DNA of 64,000 bases, taken from Sphingomonadaceae bacterium 3R27C6. Its GTDB lineage: Bacteria; Pseudomonadota; Alphaproteobacteria; Sphingomonadales; Sphingomonadaceae. The notes under the pieces were generated by a model, which saw nothing but the letters and a program-made list of their open reading frames with translations, made no database searches and was not told where the DNA came from. Of this stretch, positions 8,126-17,442 are shown piece by piece. Within the stretch, counting starts at the first letter, position 1, and each line of letters opens with the position of its first letter. The stretch is taken from assembly GCA_005503215.1 (NCBI GenBank), contig SCNS01000001.1:248001-312000 (forward strand), read 5' to 3'. Both the position numbers and the translations under genes were made by a program.

Positions 8126-8632
8126 TCATGCGCTATGCTCCTTCTTAATCTTTTCTCTGACGGGCATTGATGAAATGGTCGGCAGGATAGGTATCTCCGC
8201 ATTCGCAAGCGATGCCGTATGAGCGACATGTGTTCGAAAATAGGGATAGCAAGCCATCAAGCCAGTCTTTCTTGCAAATGCAGTGGCATGTAACTCATCA
8301 CAATCCGACTTAATGCGATAGAAGACAACGAACTTGCTTCTAACCGAAAAAACTTTCTTTCTTTTGATTTTTTTAAAACTCTCAAGTTGAAAAATGCAGG
8401 TTGCCACTTGAGTTTCCGCGTCAAAAGATTCGTTGATATCGCAAAAGTCGACCCCGAGTTTTCCTTCTTCGTCAGATCCGAAAAAGCTAGGGGCTACAGA
8501 AAAATTAGATTCGATCAGTTGTACTGCCAAAAGCTCCGCGCATCGGGCAATGGAGTTATAAACTTTAGGGTCAATTTCTCCAATCCGCTCTTCATCGGCA
8601 ATTTCATTGTCAGGCATGACCTTTTTAGCCAT
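8126..8632 (-). CDS. SecB-like chaperone of a toxin-antitoxin-chaperone module
   Basis: A 168-residue acidic to mixed-charge protein. The C-terminal third has the SecB signature pattern: F-A-R-K-T-G-L (119-125), Y-P-Y-F-R-T-H-V (129-136), then T-A-S-L-A-N-A-E-I-P-I-L-P, like the W/F-P-Y-x-R-E-x-V...P-x-L-x-L-P region of SecB and of M. tuberculosis Rv1957. The N-terminal half alternates beta-type segments, as in the SecB fold. SecB-like proteins beside HigBA modules fold and protect the antitoxin. The start at 8632 follows GAAAGG by seven bases and overlaps the antitoxin stop; ATG 8638 is an alternative. Base composition is much more AT-rich than its surroundings. Assignment by motif pattern, not by search. 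Confidence 0.65.
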   Translation of the reverse strand: MAKKVMPDNEIADEERIGEIDPKVYNSIARCAELLAVQLIESNFSVAPSFFGSDEEGKLGVDFCDINESFDAETQVATCIFQLESFKKIKRKKVFSVRSKFVVFYRIKSDCDELHATAFARKTGLMACYPYFRTHVAHTASLANAEIPILPTISSMPVREKIKKEHSA

Positions 8633-9098
8633 TAGCATACCTTTCAAATGGAACTACGTTTGATCCTGTTTTGGCCCAATCTTCGGCATTGGCGGCGCCT
8701 TTGGCTCCTCGATCTGTCTCGTTTCCGCCAAAGCTGATTTTGTCTTTGAGAAGTTCGGCGATAAGTTGGTCGCTCAATCCGGTAAAAGGCTTGGAGGTGC
8801 CAGTATCCCGTGTCACCTCCTTCTCCTTCAGCCTTTGATATTCTTGCTTGGTCAAAATAATAGGCTCTTCTTCCAAAGCCGAAAAAACATTAAACATCAG
8901 GCGAATAGTAAAATTATTCGCGTCGTCGGAAAAGATCTGCGTGACTCTCGCGCGAGAAACGCCAAGTTTCCGCGCCAGCTCAGCACGCGAAATTCCTTTG
9001 TCTTCCATAATGCTAGAAAGTCTCGCTTGGATTTCGCTAACGAAATATTCCTCGCGGAACAGCTCCGATCCGATGACTTCGCTGAAAATATTAGCCAT
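8625..9098 (-). CDS. Xre/HigA-type antitoxin with C-terminal extension
   Basis: A 157-residue DNA-binding protein. Residues about 22-75 form an Xre/Cro helix-turn-helix (R-A-E-L-A-R-K-L-G-V-S-R-A-R-V-T-Q, 38-54). The remaining roughly 80 residues are a hydrophilic tail with one amphipathic stretch (L-I-A-E-L-L near 112-117), comparable in position to the chaperone-addiction tail of TAC antitoxins. The ATG at 9098 follows the end of the upstream gene by two bases and has GGTGGG as ribosome site; a longer form starting inside that gene is possible. It overlaps the SecB-like gene by eight bases, so the three genes are one operon. Confidence 0.75.
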   Translation of the reverse strand: MANIFSEVIGSELFREEYFVSEIQARLSSIMEDKGISRAELARKLGVSRARVTQIFSDDANNFTIRLMFNVFSALEEEPIILTKQEYQRLKEKEVTRDTGTSKPFTGLSDQLIAELLKDKISFGGNETDRGAKGAANAEDWAKTGSNVVPFERYANG

Positions 9099-9100
9099 TT

Positions 9101-9508
9101 TTACCCACCACAAAGAGTGTCCATGTCGCGAACGCGACTTTTTGCTCGTTTCAATATTCTTGGACATGCCCTATCTTGTTTTTTTGAAGGGTCGATGTCG
9201 ATTAATATGAGAGTCTTCTTCGATTGATAGTTTCTCACAAATCCGTACAATCTTACTTTGTGAACTTTGATTGCGACGAGCATCCGATCATTGTCGCCTC
9301 CGCAGCGACCTTCGTTGCCATTGAATTGCTCTGTGCTTGGGCGCTGCCCGTCGGCCCAGAGTTTTGCATTCGATAGCAGTCTTGCCTGTTTACGCGATTC
9401 CAGTTCACAAAAGTCGATCGTGACCGATTTGGCCATGAGCACTTGGGCGATCATACCCGTCAGGACATGATCGCAATTGATACTCGCCAAATCGTCCGAA
9501 TCACTCAT
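9101..9508 (-). CDS. HigB/RelE-like putative toxin
   Basis: A 135-residue basic protein, first gene of the three-gene set. The C-terminal half carries K-V-R-L-Y-G-F-V (84-91), a hydrophobic strand (about 98-105), then I-D-P-S-K-K-Q-D-R-A and L-K-R-A-K-S-R-V-R, the strand-strand-helix layout of RelE/HigB-superfamily mRNA interferases that end with a basic helix. The gene order toxin-antitoxin-chaperone matches known TAC operons. The ATG at 9508 lies 10 bases from a perfect palindrome. The specific toxin family is uncertain; it could also be an unrelated small partner protein. Confidence 0.55.
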   Translation of the reverse strand: MSDSDDLASINCDHVLTGMIAQVLMAKSVTIDFCELESRKQARLLSNAKLWADGQRPSTEQFNGNEGRCGGDNDRMLVAIKVHKVRLYGFVRNYQSKKTLILIDIDPSKKQDRACPRILKRAKSRVRDMDTLCGG

Positions 9509-9517
9509 ATCCAATTT

Positions 9518-9539
9518 GTGTTAAGGTTTTCCTTAACAC
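9518..9539. promoter_or_regulatory. Perfect palindromic operator of the TAC-like operon
   Basis: GTGTTAAGG-TTTT-CCTTAACAC: 9-bp perfect arms around four bases, starting 10 bases upstream of the toxin ATG. The position is typical of autoregulatory operators bound by HigA-type antitoxins. The divergent monooxygenase gene begins just to its right, so the site could affect both. Confidence 0.65.
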
Positions 9540-9572
9540 ATGGCAAGCGTAGAATCGCTGAAGGTAACATTC

Positions 9573-9881
9573 GTGATCCTCATCAACGGCCACCTCATCA
9601 TGACCCCCGAGAACGCCAAGCGTATGATCGCGCTAGGTGCCGAGCATAGCGCGCGGTCGCGCGCCGAACCGGGGTGTCTGGCGCATCATTGCCATGTCGA
9701 TGTCGAGGACGCGATGCGGCTCGTCTTCGTCGAGGAGTGGGAGAGCATCGACGCGGTGCGCGCCCATTTCGCGGTGCCCGCGTCCGCCGCCTTCGTCGCC
9801 GAAATGCGCGCGCTATCGCCAAAGCCGCCGGTGATCCGGATTTATTCCGCCGAGGATATTACGGCGAAGCTGATGGGGTAA
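9573..9881 (+). CDS. Antibiotic biosynthesis monooxygenase (ABM/YgiN-type) domain protein
   Basis: About 102 residues forming one dimeric ferredoxin-like ABM domain: an opening strand V-I-L-I-N-G-H-L, then E-P-G-C-L-A-H-H-C-H-V-D-V, F-V-E-E-W-E-S-I-D-A-V-R-A-H and a final strand with P-P-V-I-R-I-Y. Relatives include quinol monooxygenase YgiN and small heme or quinone enzymes; the substrate is not predictable. The GTG at 9573 has GAAGG upstream and starts where relatives usually start; an ATG at 9540, adjacent to the palindrome, would add 11 residues. High GC, unlike the neighbouring TAC island, so it marks the island edge. Confidence 0.8.
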   Translation: MILINGHLIMTPENAKRMIALGAEHSARSRAEPGCLAHHCHVDVEDAMRLVFVEEWESIDAVRAHFAVPASAAFVAEMRALSPKPPVIRIYSAEDITAKLMG

Positions 9882-9916
9882 GGGCGGCACGCCTCCTGAC
9901 GGGCGGGGCTATCCTC

Positions 9917-9993
9917 CTTCGTCATGCCGGACTTGATCCGGCATCCATATAGGCGCCGTCGATGGACCCCGGATCAAGTTCGGGGTGACGAGG
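9917..9993. repeat. Dispersed palindromic repeat (GTCATGCCGG type)
   Basis: Imperfect palindrome: left arm TCGTCATGCCGGACTTGATC, right arm GGATCAAGTTCGGGGTGACG. The same family occurs at 55722-55800, and a related one at 36640-36716. The rest of the 407-bp gap 9882-10288 shows no convincing gene or site on either strand. Confidence 0.7.
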
Positions 9994-10288
9994 GAAAGAA
10001 AAACCGCTTTCCTACATTATTCGGCTGTGCCAGCCTTTATCCGGCTCTTTCAATTCATCGACAATGACGGTTGCTACCCGGCGTGCGGGGCGGGGCGTCC
10101 AAGCTAGCCTTCTTTGCCGCGCGCATGGGCAGGGCAACGGCAAATCGGCGCATAAGGCTGAACTTTACTGAACTTTGGACATCGCGGCGTACCTCCCGCG
10201 CCGGCCGGGCTTGCGCGGGACAGGCTTGATCCGCCGCGCCGTTGCGATAGGGCGGATCGATGGACGAAGGGGGGCTGTGCGGGGGCAT

Positions 10289-10837
10289 ATGAGCGGGTTT
10301 GAATTCATCTTTTCGCTGTTCGGGCTGATCCTCGGCCTCGCGCTCGCCGAGGGGCTCGGCGGGCTGGCGAAGGCGCTCAAGGCCAGCCACCGCGTCCGCA
10401 TCGGCTGGCCGACCGCGCTGCTCGGGCTGTTCGTGTCGGGCGACGTCGTGACCTTCTGGATGTACGGCTGGGCGATGCGCGACCTGCTGCCGCTGAGCTG
10501 GCCGGTGCTGTTCGGCGGCTTCCTCGTCACCGCCATCTATTTCCTCGCGGCGAGCCTTGTCTTTCCCGACGATTCCGAGGCGTGGGACGACCTCAGTGCC
10601 CATTTCGACAAACATTATCGCAAGGTCCTCGGCGGCATCCTGCTCTGCAACGTCGTGTTGGTCGCCACCGTCGCGGCGCTCGCGAAATGGCCGCCCTTCG
10701 ACCCGCGCAACATCGTGATCACCTGGTCCTTCTTCCCCGTCGCGCTGCTCGCGATCGCGGCAAAGGACCGGCGCGTCGTGTGCGCCTGCCTGATCTGGCT
10801 GATCGCGCTCTACCCGCTCTCGGCGGTGTGGCACTGA
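10289..10837 (+). CDS. Hypothetical multi-span membrane protein
   Basis: A 182-residue protein with five or six hydrophobic helices, starting M-S-G-F-E-F-I-F-S-L-F-G-L-I-L-G-L-A. A soluble segment (about 88-112) with D-D-S-E-A-W-D-D-L lies between helices. The start was chosen because the preceding codons are Arg-rich and non-membrane, and GGGGG precedes the ATG. I do not recognise a characterised family; such proteins are often annotated only as hypothetical. It converges with the next gene, with one base between the stops. Confidence 0.7.
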   Translation: MSGFEFIFSLFGLILGLALAEGLGGLAKALKASHRVRIGWPTALLGLFVSGDVVTFWMYGWAMRDLLPLSWPVLFGGFLVTAIYFLAASLVFPDDSEAWDDLSAHFDKHYRKVLGGILLCNVVLVATVAALAKWPPFDPRNIVITWSFFPVALLAIAAKDRRVVCACLIWLIALYPLSAVWH

Positions 10838-10838
10838 C

Positions 10839-11264
10839 CTATTGGACGGCAGTGGTCTTGGCGACGACACGCCATCCGGCATCGGTGCGATAGAGCAGGA
10901 GCTGGTCGACGTAGCGGTCGCCGCCGAAATGCAGTTCATAGGTGACCGCGCTCATCGACGGCGTCGCGTCGCGGCGGTCGAGGACGCGCCCGGTCGCGGC
11001 GGGATCGGGCCGCGCCGCCCAGTCGCCGAGTAGCTCGGCGAAGCGCTTGCAGCCGATCGGCGCCGCGCCGTCTTTGGCCAGCGTGCAGAATTGCCCGTCG
11101 GGCAGGAACAGCGCCTGCAGGACTTCGATCCGACCCGTGCGCAGCCCGTCGACATAGGCTTCGAGCGCGGCTTCGGGTGAGGACGGCGCTGGTGCCGCTA
11201 TCGCAGGTCCCGCCGCGAGCAATGCGGCGACGCAAGGAAGAAGGCGTACAGGATCGATCGGCAT
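10839..11264 (-). CDS. Secreted NTF2/SnoaL-like (lumazine-binding-like) protein
   Basis: A 141-residue protein with a signal peptide ending near A-I-A-A-P. The mature part has the cone-shaped NTF2-like fold pattern: an N-terminal helix A-L-E-A-Y-V-D-G-L, then F-L-P-D-G-Q-F and Y-E-L-H-F-G-G-D-R-Y-V-D-Q-L-L-L-Y at the end, close to the putative lumazine-binding subgroup. Two Cys (F-C-T and G-C-K) may pair. Function unknown; the fold serves small-ligand binding or catalysis. Confidence 0.6.
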   Translation of the reverse strand: MPIDPVRLLPCVAALLAAGPAIAAPAPSSPEAALEAYVDGLRTGRIEVLQALFLPDGQFCTLAKDGAAPIGCKRFAELLGDWAARPDPAATGRVLDRRDATPSMSAVTYELHFGGDRYVDQLLLYRTDAGWRVVAKTTAVQ

Positions 11265-11386
11265 TGCATGAGACTCCCGCTGCAAATCATGCGCGCAGCC
11301 TAGCCGTCTCCGCGCGGTTTCTCCAGCGGGAGTCGCGAAGGGAAGGGGCCCCGAAATCTCGTTCGGGACCCCCTCCTTCGGCCCAT

Positions 11387-12145
11387 TCAGTCGGTGGTCG
11401 GCGTGCTGCTCGCCGCGGGCGCCGGGGCCGGCGCTTCGGCTGCGGGCGTCGCCGCGGCGGCGGGCGTCACCACCGCGACGCTGGGGGCGGGGGCCAGCTG
11501 CGCGGTCGGGATGACCACCGCACCCGCCGGGATTGCATAGGCCAGCGCCTCGTTCGTCCGTGCCATCAAATGCTGGCCGTTCGGGATGATCGCCGACTTG
11601 CCGGTGACGAAGGCGCCGAACACGCCGACTGCGACCACTGCGCCGATCGCGGCGCCGGTGTTGCCTTCGCCTTCTTGCCGATGCATCCCCGCCAGCGGCA
11701 GGCGGTGGCCGTTGGGCAGCGTCAGTTCGTTGAAGGTGACTTCCATCTTCGCCGACTTGCCGAACGCGCCCTTGCCGGTGCGCCAGGTCACGGTGCCCAT
11801 GCCGCGCGTCCCCTTCGGGATCACGACGACGCCATTGTGCATCACGTCGAAGACGGTGTGCATCGGGATCGTGTGCCCCTCGCGCAATTTCTTGCTGTTC
11901 GCCTCGGCATCGGGCGTCAGGATCACTTCGGTATAGGACGGCAGCATCAGCCCGGGCGCCGGCGCCGCGACGGCGAGCGTGGGTGCCATGGCAACGGCCG
12001 GAACCGCAGCCGGCGTGGCGGTAGGTTCGGCGACGGCGGCGGGTTCGGCCGCGGCGGCTGGTGCCGCCGCTTCCTGCGCCTGAACCGAAATCGAAAGCAT
12101 GGTAAAAGAGACCGCAAAAGCGGTCGCGCCCCTCAGGTAATTCAT
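11387..12145 (-). CDS. Secreted Ala/Pro-rich protein with VirB10-like core pattern
   Basis: A 252-residue protein with signal peptide (cleavage about V-Q-A-Q-E), an Ala/Pro/Glu-rich linker (about 25-65), a conserved core (about 70-200) and another Ala/Pro tail. The core reads V-V-V-I-P-K-G-T-R-G-M-G-T-V followed by L-T-L-P-N-G-H-R-L-P-L-A-G, which resembles the beta-barrel segment of TrbI/VirB10 proteins, but it has no other conjugation features and no transfer genes nearby. A hydrophobic Gly-rich stretch (G-A-A-I-G-A-V-V-A-V-G-V-F-G-A-F-V) could insert in membrane. Function unknown. Confidence 0.6.
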   Translation of the reverse strand: MNYLRGATAFAVSFTMLSISVQAQEAAAPAAAAEPAAVAEPTATPAAVPAVAMAPTLAVAAPAPGLMLPSYTEVILTPDAEANSKKLREGHTIPMHTVFDVMHNGVVVIPKGTRGMGTVTWRTGKGAFGKSAKMEVTFNELTLPNGHRLPLAGMHRQEGEGNTGAAIGAVVAVGVFGAFVTGKSAIIPNGQHLMARTNEALAYAIPAGAVVIPTAQLAPAPSVAVVTPAAAATPAAEAPAPAPAASSTPTTD

Positions 12146-12229
12146 CCATTTTCCCCCAAGCCGCAGAGTGCGGCCGGAAGTTACTTGCAAGGCTGTCAGT
12201 GCCCTGTCAATCCAGTAGGAGTACGGCAA

Positions 12230-15121
12230 TTACTTCAGTAACGGCGCCAGGTACTGGCCGGTGAAGCTGCGCTTCTCCTTCACCACTTGCTCGGGGGTGC
12301 CCGCGGCGACGATTTCGCCGCCCTTGACCCCGCCTTCGGGGCCGAGGTCGAGGATATAATCGGCGGTCTTGATGACGTCGAGATTATGCTCGATCACGAT
12401 CACGCTGTTGCCCTGATCGACGAGTGCCTGGAGCACCTCGAGCAATTTGCGCACATCCTCGAAATGCAGGCCGGTGGTCGGCTCGTCGAGGATGTAGAGC
12501 GTCTGCCCGGTCGAGCGGCGCGACAATTCCTTCGCGAGCTTGACGCGTTGCGCCTCGCCCCCCGACAGCGTCGTCGCCTGCTGCCCGACCTTGATGTACC
12601 CCAAGCCCACGCGGACGAGCATCGCCATCTTCTCGCGGATCGAGGGCACCGCCTTGAAGAATTCGGCCGCATCCTCGACCGTCATGTCGAGCACGTCGGC
12701 GATGCTGTGGCCCTTGAACTTCACCTCGAGCGTTTCGCGGTTGTAGCGTTTGCCGTGGCATGTCTCACACGTCACATAGACGTCGGGCAGGAAGTGCATC
12801 TCGATCTTGATGAGGCCGTCGCCGGTGCAGGTCTCGCAGCGCCCGCCCTTGACGTTGAAGCTGAAGCGCCCGGGCTTGTAGCCGCGCGCCTGGCTTTCGG
12901 GCAGCCCCGCGAACCAGTCGCGGATGATCGTGAACGCGCCCGTGTACGTCGCGGGGTTCGATCGCGGGGTGCGGCCGATCGGCGACTGGTCGATGTCGAT
13001 GACCTTGTCGCAATGCTCCAGCCCCTTCAGGCTGTCGTGCGGCCCCGCGATCATCCGCGCGCCGTTGAGTACGCGCGCCGCGCTGGCGTAGAGCGTGTCG
13101 ATGATCAGGCTCGACTTGCCGCTGCCCGACAGGCCGGTGATGCAGGTGAAGGTGCCGAGCGGGATCTTCGCGGTGACATTCTGGAGGTTGTTCGCGCGCG
13201 CGCCCTTGAGCACGAGGTCGAAGCCATTGCCCTTGCGGCGGTGCTTCGGCACTTCGATCCGCTTCGCCCCCGTCAGATACGCGGCAGTGAGGCTCTTCGT
13301 GTTTGCGAGAACCTGTTCCAGCGTGCCTTCGGCGACGATCTCGCCGCCGTGGAGGCCCGCGCCGGGGCCCATGTCGACGACATAGTCGGCGTGGCGGATC
13401 GCGTCTTCGTCATGCTCGACGACGATCACTGTGTTGCCGAGGTCGCGGAGGCGCTTCAGCGTCGCGAGCAGCCGGTCGTTGTCGCGCTGGTGGAGGCCGA
13501 TGCTCGGCTCGTCGAGGACATAGAGCACGCCTGACAGCCCCGAACCGATCTGCGAGGCGAGGCGGATGCGCTGGCTCTCGCCGCCGCTGAGCGTGCCGCT
13601 GGTGCGGTTGAGGTTAAGATAATCGAGCCCGACATTGTTGAGGAAGCCGAGCCGCTCGTTGATCTCTTTCAGGATCGCCTTGGCAATCTGCTTCTGCGTG
13701 TCGTTCAGCTTCTCGTCGAGCGTGCTGAACCAGCCGAGCGCGTCCGCCACCGAGCGCTGCGCCGATAGGCTGATGTCCTCGCCCGCGATCTTCACGGCGA
13801 GCGGCTCGGGACGCAGGCGCGCGCCGTGGCACGTCTCGCACGGATGCGGCGCCTGATATTTGCTCAGCTCCTCGCGCATCCACGCGCTCTCGGTCTGGAG
13901 CAGGCGGCGGTTGAGGTTGCCGATCACCCCCTCGAACGCCTTGTGCGTCGTGTAGGTGCGCTTGCCGTCCTTGAAGGTAAGCTCGACGGGTTTGCCGCCG
14001 CTGCCATAGAGGATGATCAGCTGCACCTCGCCGGGCAAATCCTGCCACGGCGTCGTCAGGTCGAAGCCATAGGCTTTGCCGAGGCTTTCGAGCACCTGCA
14101 TATAATAGGGTGAGGGCGGGTTCGATTTCGCCCACGGTACGACCGCGCCCTTTTTCAGGCTGAGCGCATGGTTCGGGACGACGAGATCGGGATCGAACTC
14201 CTGCCGCTCGCCGAGCCCGTCGCATGCGGGGCACGCGCCCTGCGGCGCGTTGAAGCTGAACAGCCGCGGCTCGATCTCGGCGATCGTGAAGCCCGAGACG
14301 GGGCAGGCGAATTTTTCGGAAAAGATCAGGCGGTTCGCGGGGATGCCCGCGCCCTTCATCGCGCCGCCGGTGTCTTCCTCTTCGCGCCCCGGCACGGGAC
14401 CGTCGGCGAGATCGACATAGGCGAGCCCCTCGGCGAGCTTGAGCGCGGTCTCGAAGCTGTCGGCGAGCCGCGTTCCGAGGCCCTCGCGGACGGCAATGCG
14501 ATCGACGACGACCTCGATGTCATGCTTGTATTTCTTGTCGAGCGCGGGGGCCTCCCCGATCTCGTAGAATTCGCCGTCGATGCGGACGCGCGTGAAGCCG
14601 TCCTTCTGCCACTGCGCGAGTTCCTTTTTATACTCGCCCTTGCGGCCGCGCACGACGGGGGCGAGCAGATAGGCGCGCGTTCCCTCGGGCAATGCCATCA
14701 CGCGGTCGACCATGTCGGTGACGGTCTGCGCGCTGATCGGCTCGCCGGTTGTCGGCGAATAGGGAATGCCGACGCGCGCCCACAGCAGGCGCATATAGTC
14801 GTAGATTTCGGTGACCGTCGCGACGGTCGAGCGCGGGTTCCGGCTCGTCGTCTTCTGCTCGATGCTGATCGCCGGCGAGAGGCCATCGATATGCTCGACA
14901 TCGGGCTTTTGCATCATTTCGAGGAACTGGCGCGCGTAGGCCGAAAGGCTCTCGACATAGCGCCGCTGCCCCTCGGCATAGATGGTGTCGAAGGCGAGCG
15001 ACGATTTGCCGCTGCCCGACAGGCCGGTGATGACGATCAGCGCGTCGCGCGGCAGGTCGACGTTCACGCCCTTGAGGTTGTGTTCGCGCGCGCCGCGCAC
15101 GGAAATATGGGTGAGACTCAT
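12230..15121 (-). CDS. uvrA: Excinuclease ABC subunit A (UvrA)
   Basis: A 963-residue DNA damage sensor of nucleotide excision repair that works with UvrB and UvrC. It has two ABC ATPase modules with Walker [10 protein letters not shown] in each, two signatures (L-S-G-G-E-S-Q-R and L-S-G-G-E-A-Q-R), Walker [11 protein letters not shown] and [10 protein letters not shown], and zinc modules built from C-x2-C pairs ([18 protein letters not shown]). The open frame extends further upstream, but the family start is [15 protein letters not shown] at 15121. No Shine-Dalgarno is evident. An SOS box lies 12 bases upstream. Confidence 0.97.
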   Translation of the reverse strand: MSLTHISVRGAREHNLKGVNVDLPRDALIVITGLSGSGKSSLAFDTIYAEGQRRYVESLSAYARQFLEMMQKPDVEHIDGLSPAISIEQKTTSRNPRSTVATVTEIYDYMRLLWARVGIPYSPTTGEPISAQTVTDMVDRVMALPEGTRAYLLAPVVRGRKGEYKKELAQWQKDGFTRVRIDGEFYEIGEAPALDKKYKHDIEVVVDRIAVREGLGTRLADSFETALKLAEGLAYVDLADGPVPGREEEDTGGAMKGAGIPANRLIFSEKFACPVSGFTIAEIEPRLFSFNAPQGACPACDGLGERQEFDPDLVVPNHALSLKKGAVVPWAKSNPPSPYYMQVLESLGKAYGFDLTTPWQDLPGEVQLIILYGSGGKPVELTFKDGKRTYTTHKAFEGVIGNLNRRLLQTESAWMREELSKYQAPHPCETCHGARLRPEPLAVKIAGEDISLSAQRSVADALGWFSTLDEKLNDTQKQIAKAILKEINERLGFLNNVGLDYLNLNRTSGTLSGGESQRIRLASQIGSGLSGVLYVLDEPSIGLHQRDNDRLLATLKRLRDLGNTVIVVEHDEDAIRHADYVVDMGPGAGLHGGEIVAEGTLEQVLANTKSLTAAYLTGAKRIEVPKHRRKGNGFDLVLKGARANNLQNVTAKIPLGTFTCITGLSGSGKSSLIIDTLYASAARVLNGARMIAGPHDSLKGLEHCDKVIDIDQSPIGRTPRSNPATYTGAFTIIRDWFAGLPESQARGYKPGRFSFNVKGGRCETCTGDGLIKIEMHFLPDVYVTCETCHGKRYNRETLEVKFKGHSIADVLDMTVEDAAEFFKAVPSIREKMAMLVRVGLGYIKVGQQATTLSGGEAQRVKLAKELSRRSTGQTLYILDEPTTGLHFEDVRKLLEVLQALVDQGNSVIVIEHNLDVIKTADYILDLGPEGGVKGGEIVAAGTPEQVVKEKRSFTGQYLAPLLK

Positions 15122-15132
15122 GGGGAGGGTTT

Positions 15133-15147
15133 GTTCCAGATTTGTTC
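15133..15147. promoter_or_regulatory. LexA (SOS) box of uvrA
   Basis: GTTCCAGATTTGTTC is an exact match to the alphaproteobacterial LexA site GTTC-N7-GTTC. It lies 12 bases upstream of the uvrA ATG, so LexA would block transcription there. Confidence 0.85.
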
Positions 15148-15363
15148 TAAGGGCGCAAGTGCGGTTTTGCGCGGTTGCACGATAGATAGGGCGGCAAGAG
15201 CCGCACCGCAATGCGCGTGCGCTGACCAGCCTTTCCACCAACATCCCAAAGGCTTCGACCAAGCGTCGTGTCGCTTGCTTGACCGCCTGGCGTCCCAGGC
15301 GGACAAGAATGACCATGTGCGCCGTCTCGACCCGACGGCGCAGGCAATCGGGAGACTGGGGAA

Positions 15364-17442
15364 ATGAAGAGCTTTTTTTGGGGCGCCGCGGGAATGGCGA
15401 TGGTAGCTGCGCTGGCCGCTGTACCGGCGGTGGCGAACGAAGCGGGCGGCAATGCAACGCTATGGGCTGCGGCGGCTGACGAGGGTGACGCTTCGTCGGC
15501 GGGATCGCTGAAGGCGCTGACCTTCGGCAAATGGGGTGTCGACCTCGATGCGCGCGATCCGTCGGTGAAGCCCGGCGACGATTTCGACAAATATGCCAAT
15601 GGTGGCTGGTTCGCGCGCACCGAGATTCCGTCGGATCAGGCCTCGGCCGGGGTGGACTATGACGTCTATAACCTGACCCAGCGCCAGCTCCGCGCGGTCG
15701 TCGCGGGGGCGCCCGCGGCGAGCCAGGTTGGCGGGCTGTATCAGAGCTTCATGGACGAAGCGCGTGTCGAAACGCTCGCCGCCAAGCCGCTGCTCGCCGA
15801 CATCGCCGCGGTCGCGGCGATCAAGGACAAGGGCGAGATGGCGCGCTTCATGGGCGGCACGCAGGGGACGTTCGGCTCGACGATCGTCAGCGGCGGGCCT
15901 TATGCGGACACCGCCGACCCCACGGTCAACGTGCTGTGGCTGGGGCAGGCGGGGATCGGCCTTCCCGAGCGCGACTATTACCTCAACGACAGCTTCAAGC
16001 CGCAGCGCGATGCGTACCGCGCCTATATCGCGCGAACGATGAAGATGGCGGGTAATGCCGAACCCGAAAAGGCGGCCGATGCGATCATGGCGTTCGAGAC
16101 CGAGATCGCGAAGGTCAGCTGGGCGATCGCCGACCGCCGCGACATCGGCAAGATCAACAATCCGATGTCGTCGGAAGAACTCGCCGCCTATGCGCCGGGG
16201 CTCGACTGGAAGGCCTGGTTCGCGGGATCGGGCATCGCGCCGCAAAAGCGCATCATCGTCAACGAAAAGACCGCGGTGCGCGATATCGCGGCACTCTATG
16301 CCAAGACCCCGCTCGACACGATCAAGCTGTGGCAGCAATTCCACGTCGCCGACAATGCCGCGCCCTATCTGTCGAAGGCGTTCGTCGACAGCCGTTTCGA
16401 ATATACCAAGGCGCTGAGCGGCGTCGGCGAGCTGCGCCCGCGCTGGAAACGCGGGCTGACGTTGGTCGACGGCAGCCTCGGCGAGCTCGTCGGCGAAACC
16501 TATTCGAAGCAATATTTCCCCGCGAGCGCGAAGGCGAAGATGGAGGTGCTCGTCACCAACCTGAAACTCGCGATGGGCGACCGCATCCGGAACAACAGCT
16601 GGATGGCGCCGGCGACGAAGGACGCCGCGCTGGCCAAGCTCGCGAAGATGGACGTGATGGTCGGCTATCCCGACAAGTGGCGCGACTATTCGGGGCTCAA
16701 GATCGACCCCGCCGACCTTTACGGCAATGTGAAGCGCAGCGCGGCGTTCGAATATGCCTATGCATTGTCGGACCTCAACAAGCCCGTCGACCGCAAGAAA
16801 TGGTCGATGAACCCGCAGGAAGTGAACGCCTATAACGGCGGGCTGGAAAACAAGATCGTGTTCCCGGCAGGCATCCTGCAGGCGCCCTATTTCAGCGAGG
16901 GCGTCGACGATGCGGTCAATTATGGCGCGATCGGCGCCGTGATCGGCCACGAGATCACCCACGGCTTCGACGATCAGGGCCGCAAGATCGACGCCGAGGG
17001 GGCGGTGCGCGACTGGTGGACGCCCGAGGATGCAGCGCGCTTCGACGCGCAGGCGAAGGCCTTCGGCGCGCAATATGCGACCTATGAGGCGGCGCCGGGA
17101 TCGTTCATCAACCCCGAGCTGACGATGGGTGAGAATATCGCCGATCTCGCCGGGCTCGAGGTCGCCTATGACGCCTATCAGCGCTCGCTCGGTGGCAAGC
17201 CCGCGCCGGTGATCGACGGGCTGACCGGCGACCAGCGCTTCTTCCTCGCCTTTGCGCAAGCCTGGCGGACGAAGCAGCGCGAGGATGCGATCAAGCAGCA
17301 GGTCGCGAGCGATCCGCACAGCCCGGCGCGCTGGCGCATCATCGGGCCTGTGCGCAACGTCGATGCGTGGTACAAGGCATTCAGCGTCGCCGCGGGCGCC
17401 AAATATTATCTGAAGCCCGAGGAACGCACACGGATCTGGTAG
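15364..17442 (+). CDS. M13-family secreted metallopeptidase (neprilysin/PepO type)
   Basis: A 692-residue zinc endopeptidase with a Sec signal peptide (cleavage about A-V-A-N-E). The catalytic zinc motif H529-E-I-T-H533 lies in [14 protein letters not shown], with the third ligand E590 in G-E-N-I-A-D-L-A-G. The N-A-Y-N-G substrate-binding motif is present as V-N-A-Y-N-G-G. The N-terminal M13 domain begins with the usual [14 protein letters not shown]. The C-terminus ends R-T-R-I-W without the final C-x-x-W of eukaryotic members, as is common in bacteria when only a short end differs. It degrades peptides outside the inner membrane. Confidence 0.94.
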   Translation: MKSFFWGAAGMAMVAALAAVPAVANEAGGNATLWAAAADEGDASSAGSLKALTFGKWGVDLDARDPSVKPGDDFDKYANGGWFARTEIPSDQASAGVDYDVYNLTQRQLRAVVAGAPAASQVGGLYQSFMDEARVETLAAKPLLADIAAVAAIKDKGEMARFMGGTQGTFGSTIVSGGPYADTADPTVNVLWLGQAGIGLPERDYYLNDSFKPQRDAYRAYIARTMKMAGNAEPEKAADAIMAFETEIAKVSWAIADRRDIGKINNPMSSEELAAYAPGLDWKAWFAGSGIAPQKRIIVNEKTAVRDIAALYAKTPLDTIKLWQQFHVADNAAPYLSKAFVDSRFEYTKALSGVGELRPRWKRGLTLVDGSLGELVGETYSKQYFPASAKAKMEVLVTNLKLAMGDRIRNNSWMAPATKDAALAKLAKMDVMVGYPDKWRDYSGLKIDPADLYGNVKRSAAFEYAYALSDLNKPVDRKKWSMNPQEVNAYNGGLENKIVFPAGILQAPYFSEGVDDAVNYGAIGAVIGHEITHGFDDQGRKIDAEGAVRDWWTPEDAARFDAQAKAFGAQYATYEAAPGSFINPELTMGENIADLAGLEVAYDAYQRSLGGKPAPVIDGLTGDQRFFLAFAQAWRTKQREDAIKQQVASDPHSPARWRIIGPVRNVDAWYKAFSVAAGAKYYLKPEERTRIW

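Noticed and set aside
7905..9539. Prophage remnant
   Set aside because: No integrase, structural or lysis genes and no attachment-site duplication seen; the genes fit a TA-type island better.
11387..12145. Type IV secretion component
   Set aside because: Only a short resemblance to VirB10/TrbI, and no other conjugation gene in the window.
12287..15367. Long plus-strand frames opposite uvrA
   Set aside because: Shadows of uvrA codon bias; no signal, domain or ribosome site.
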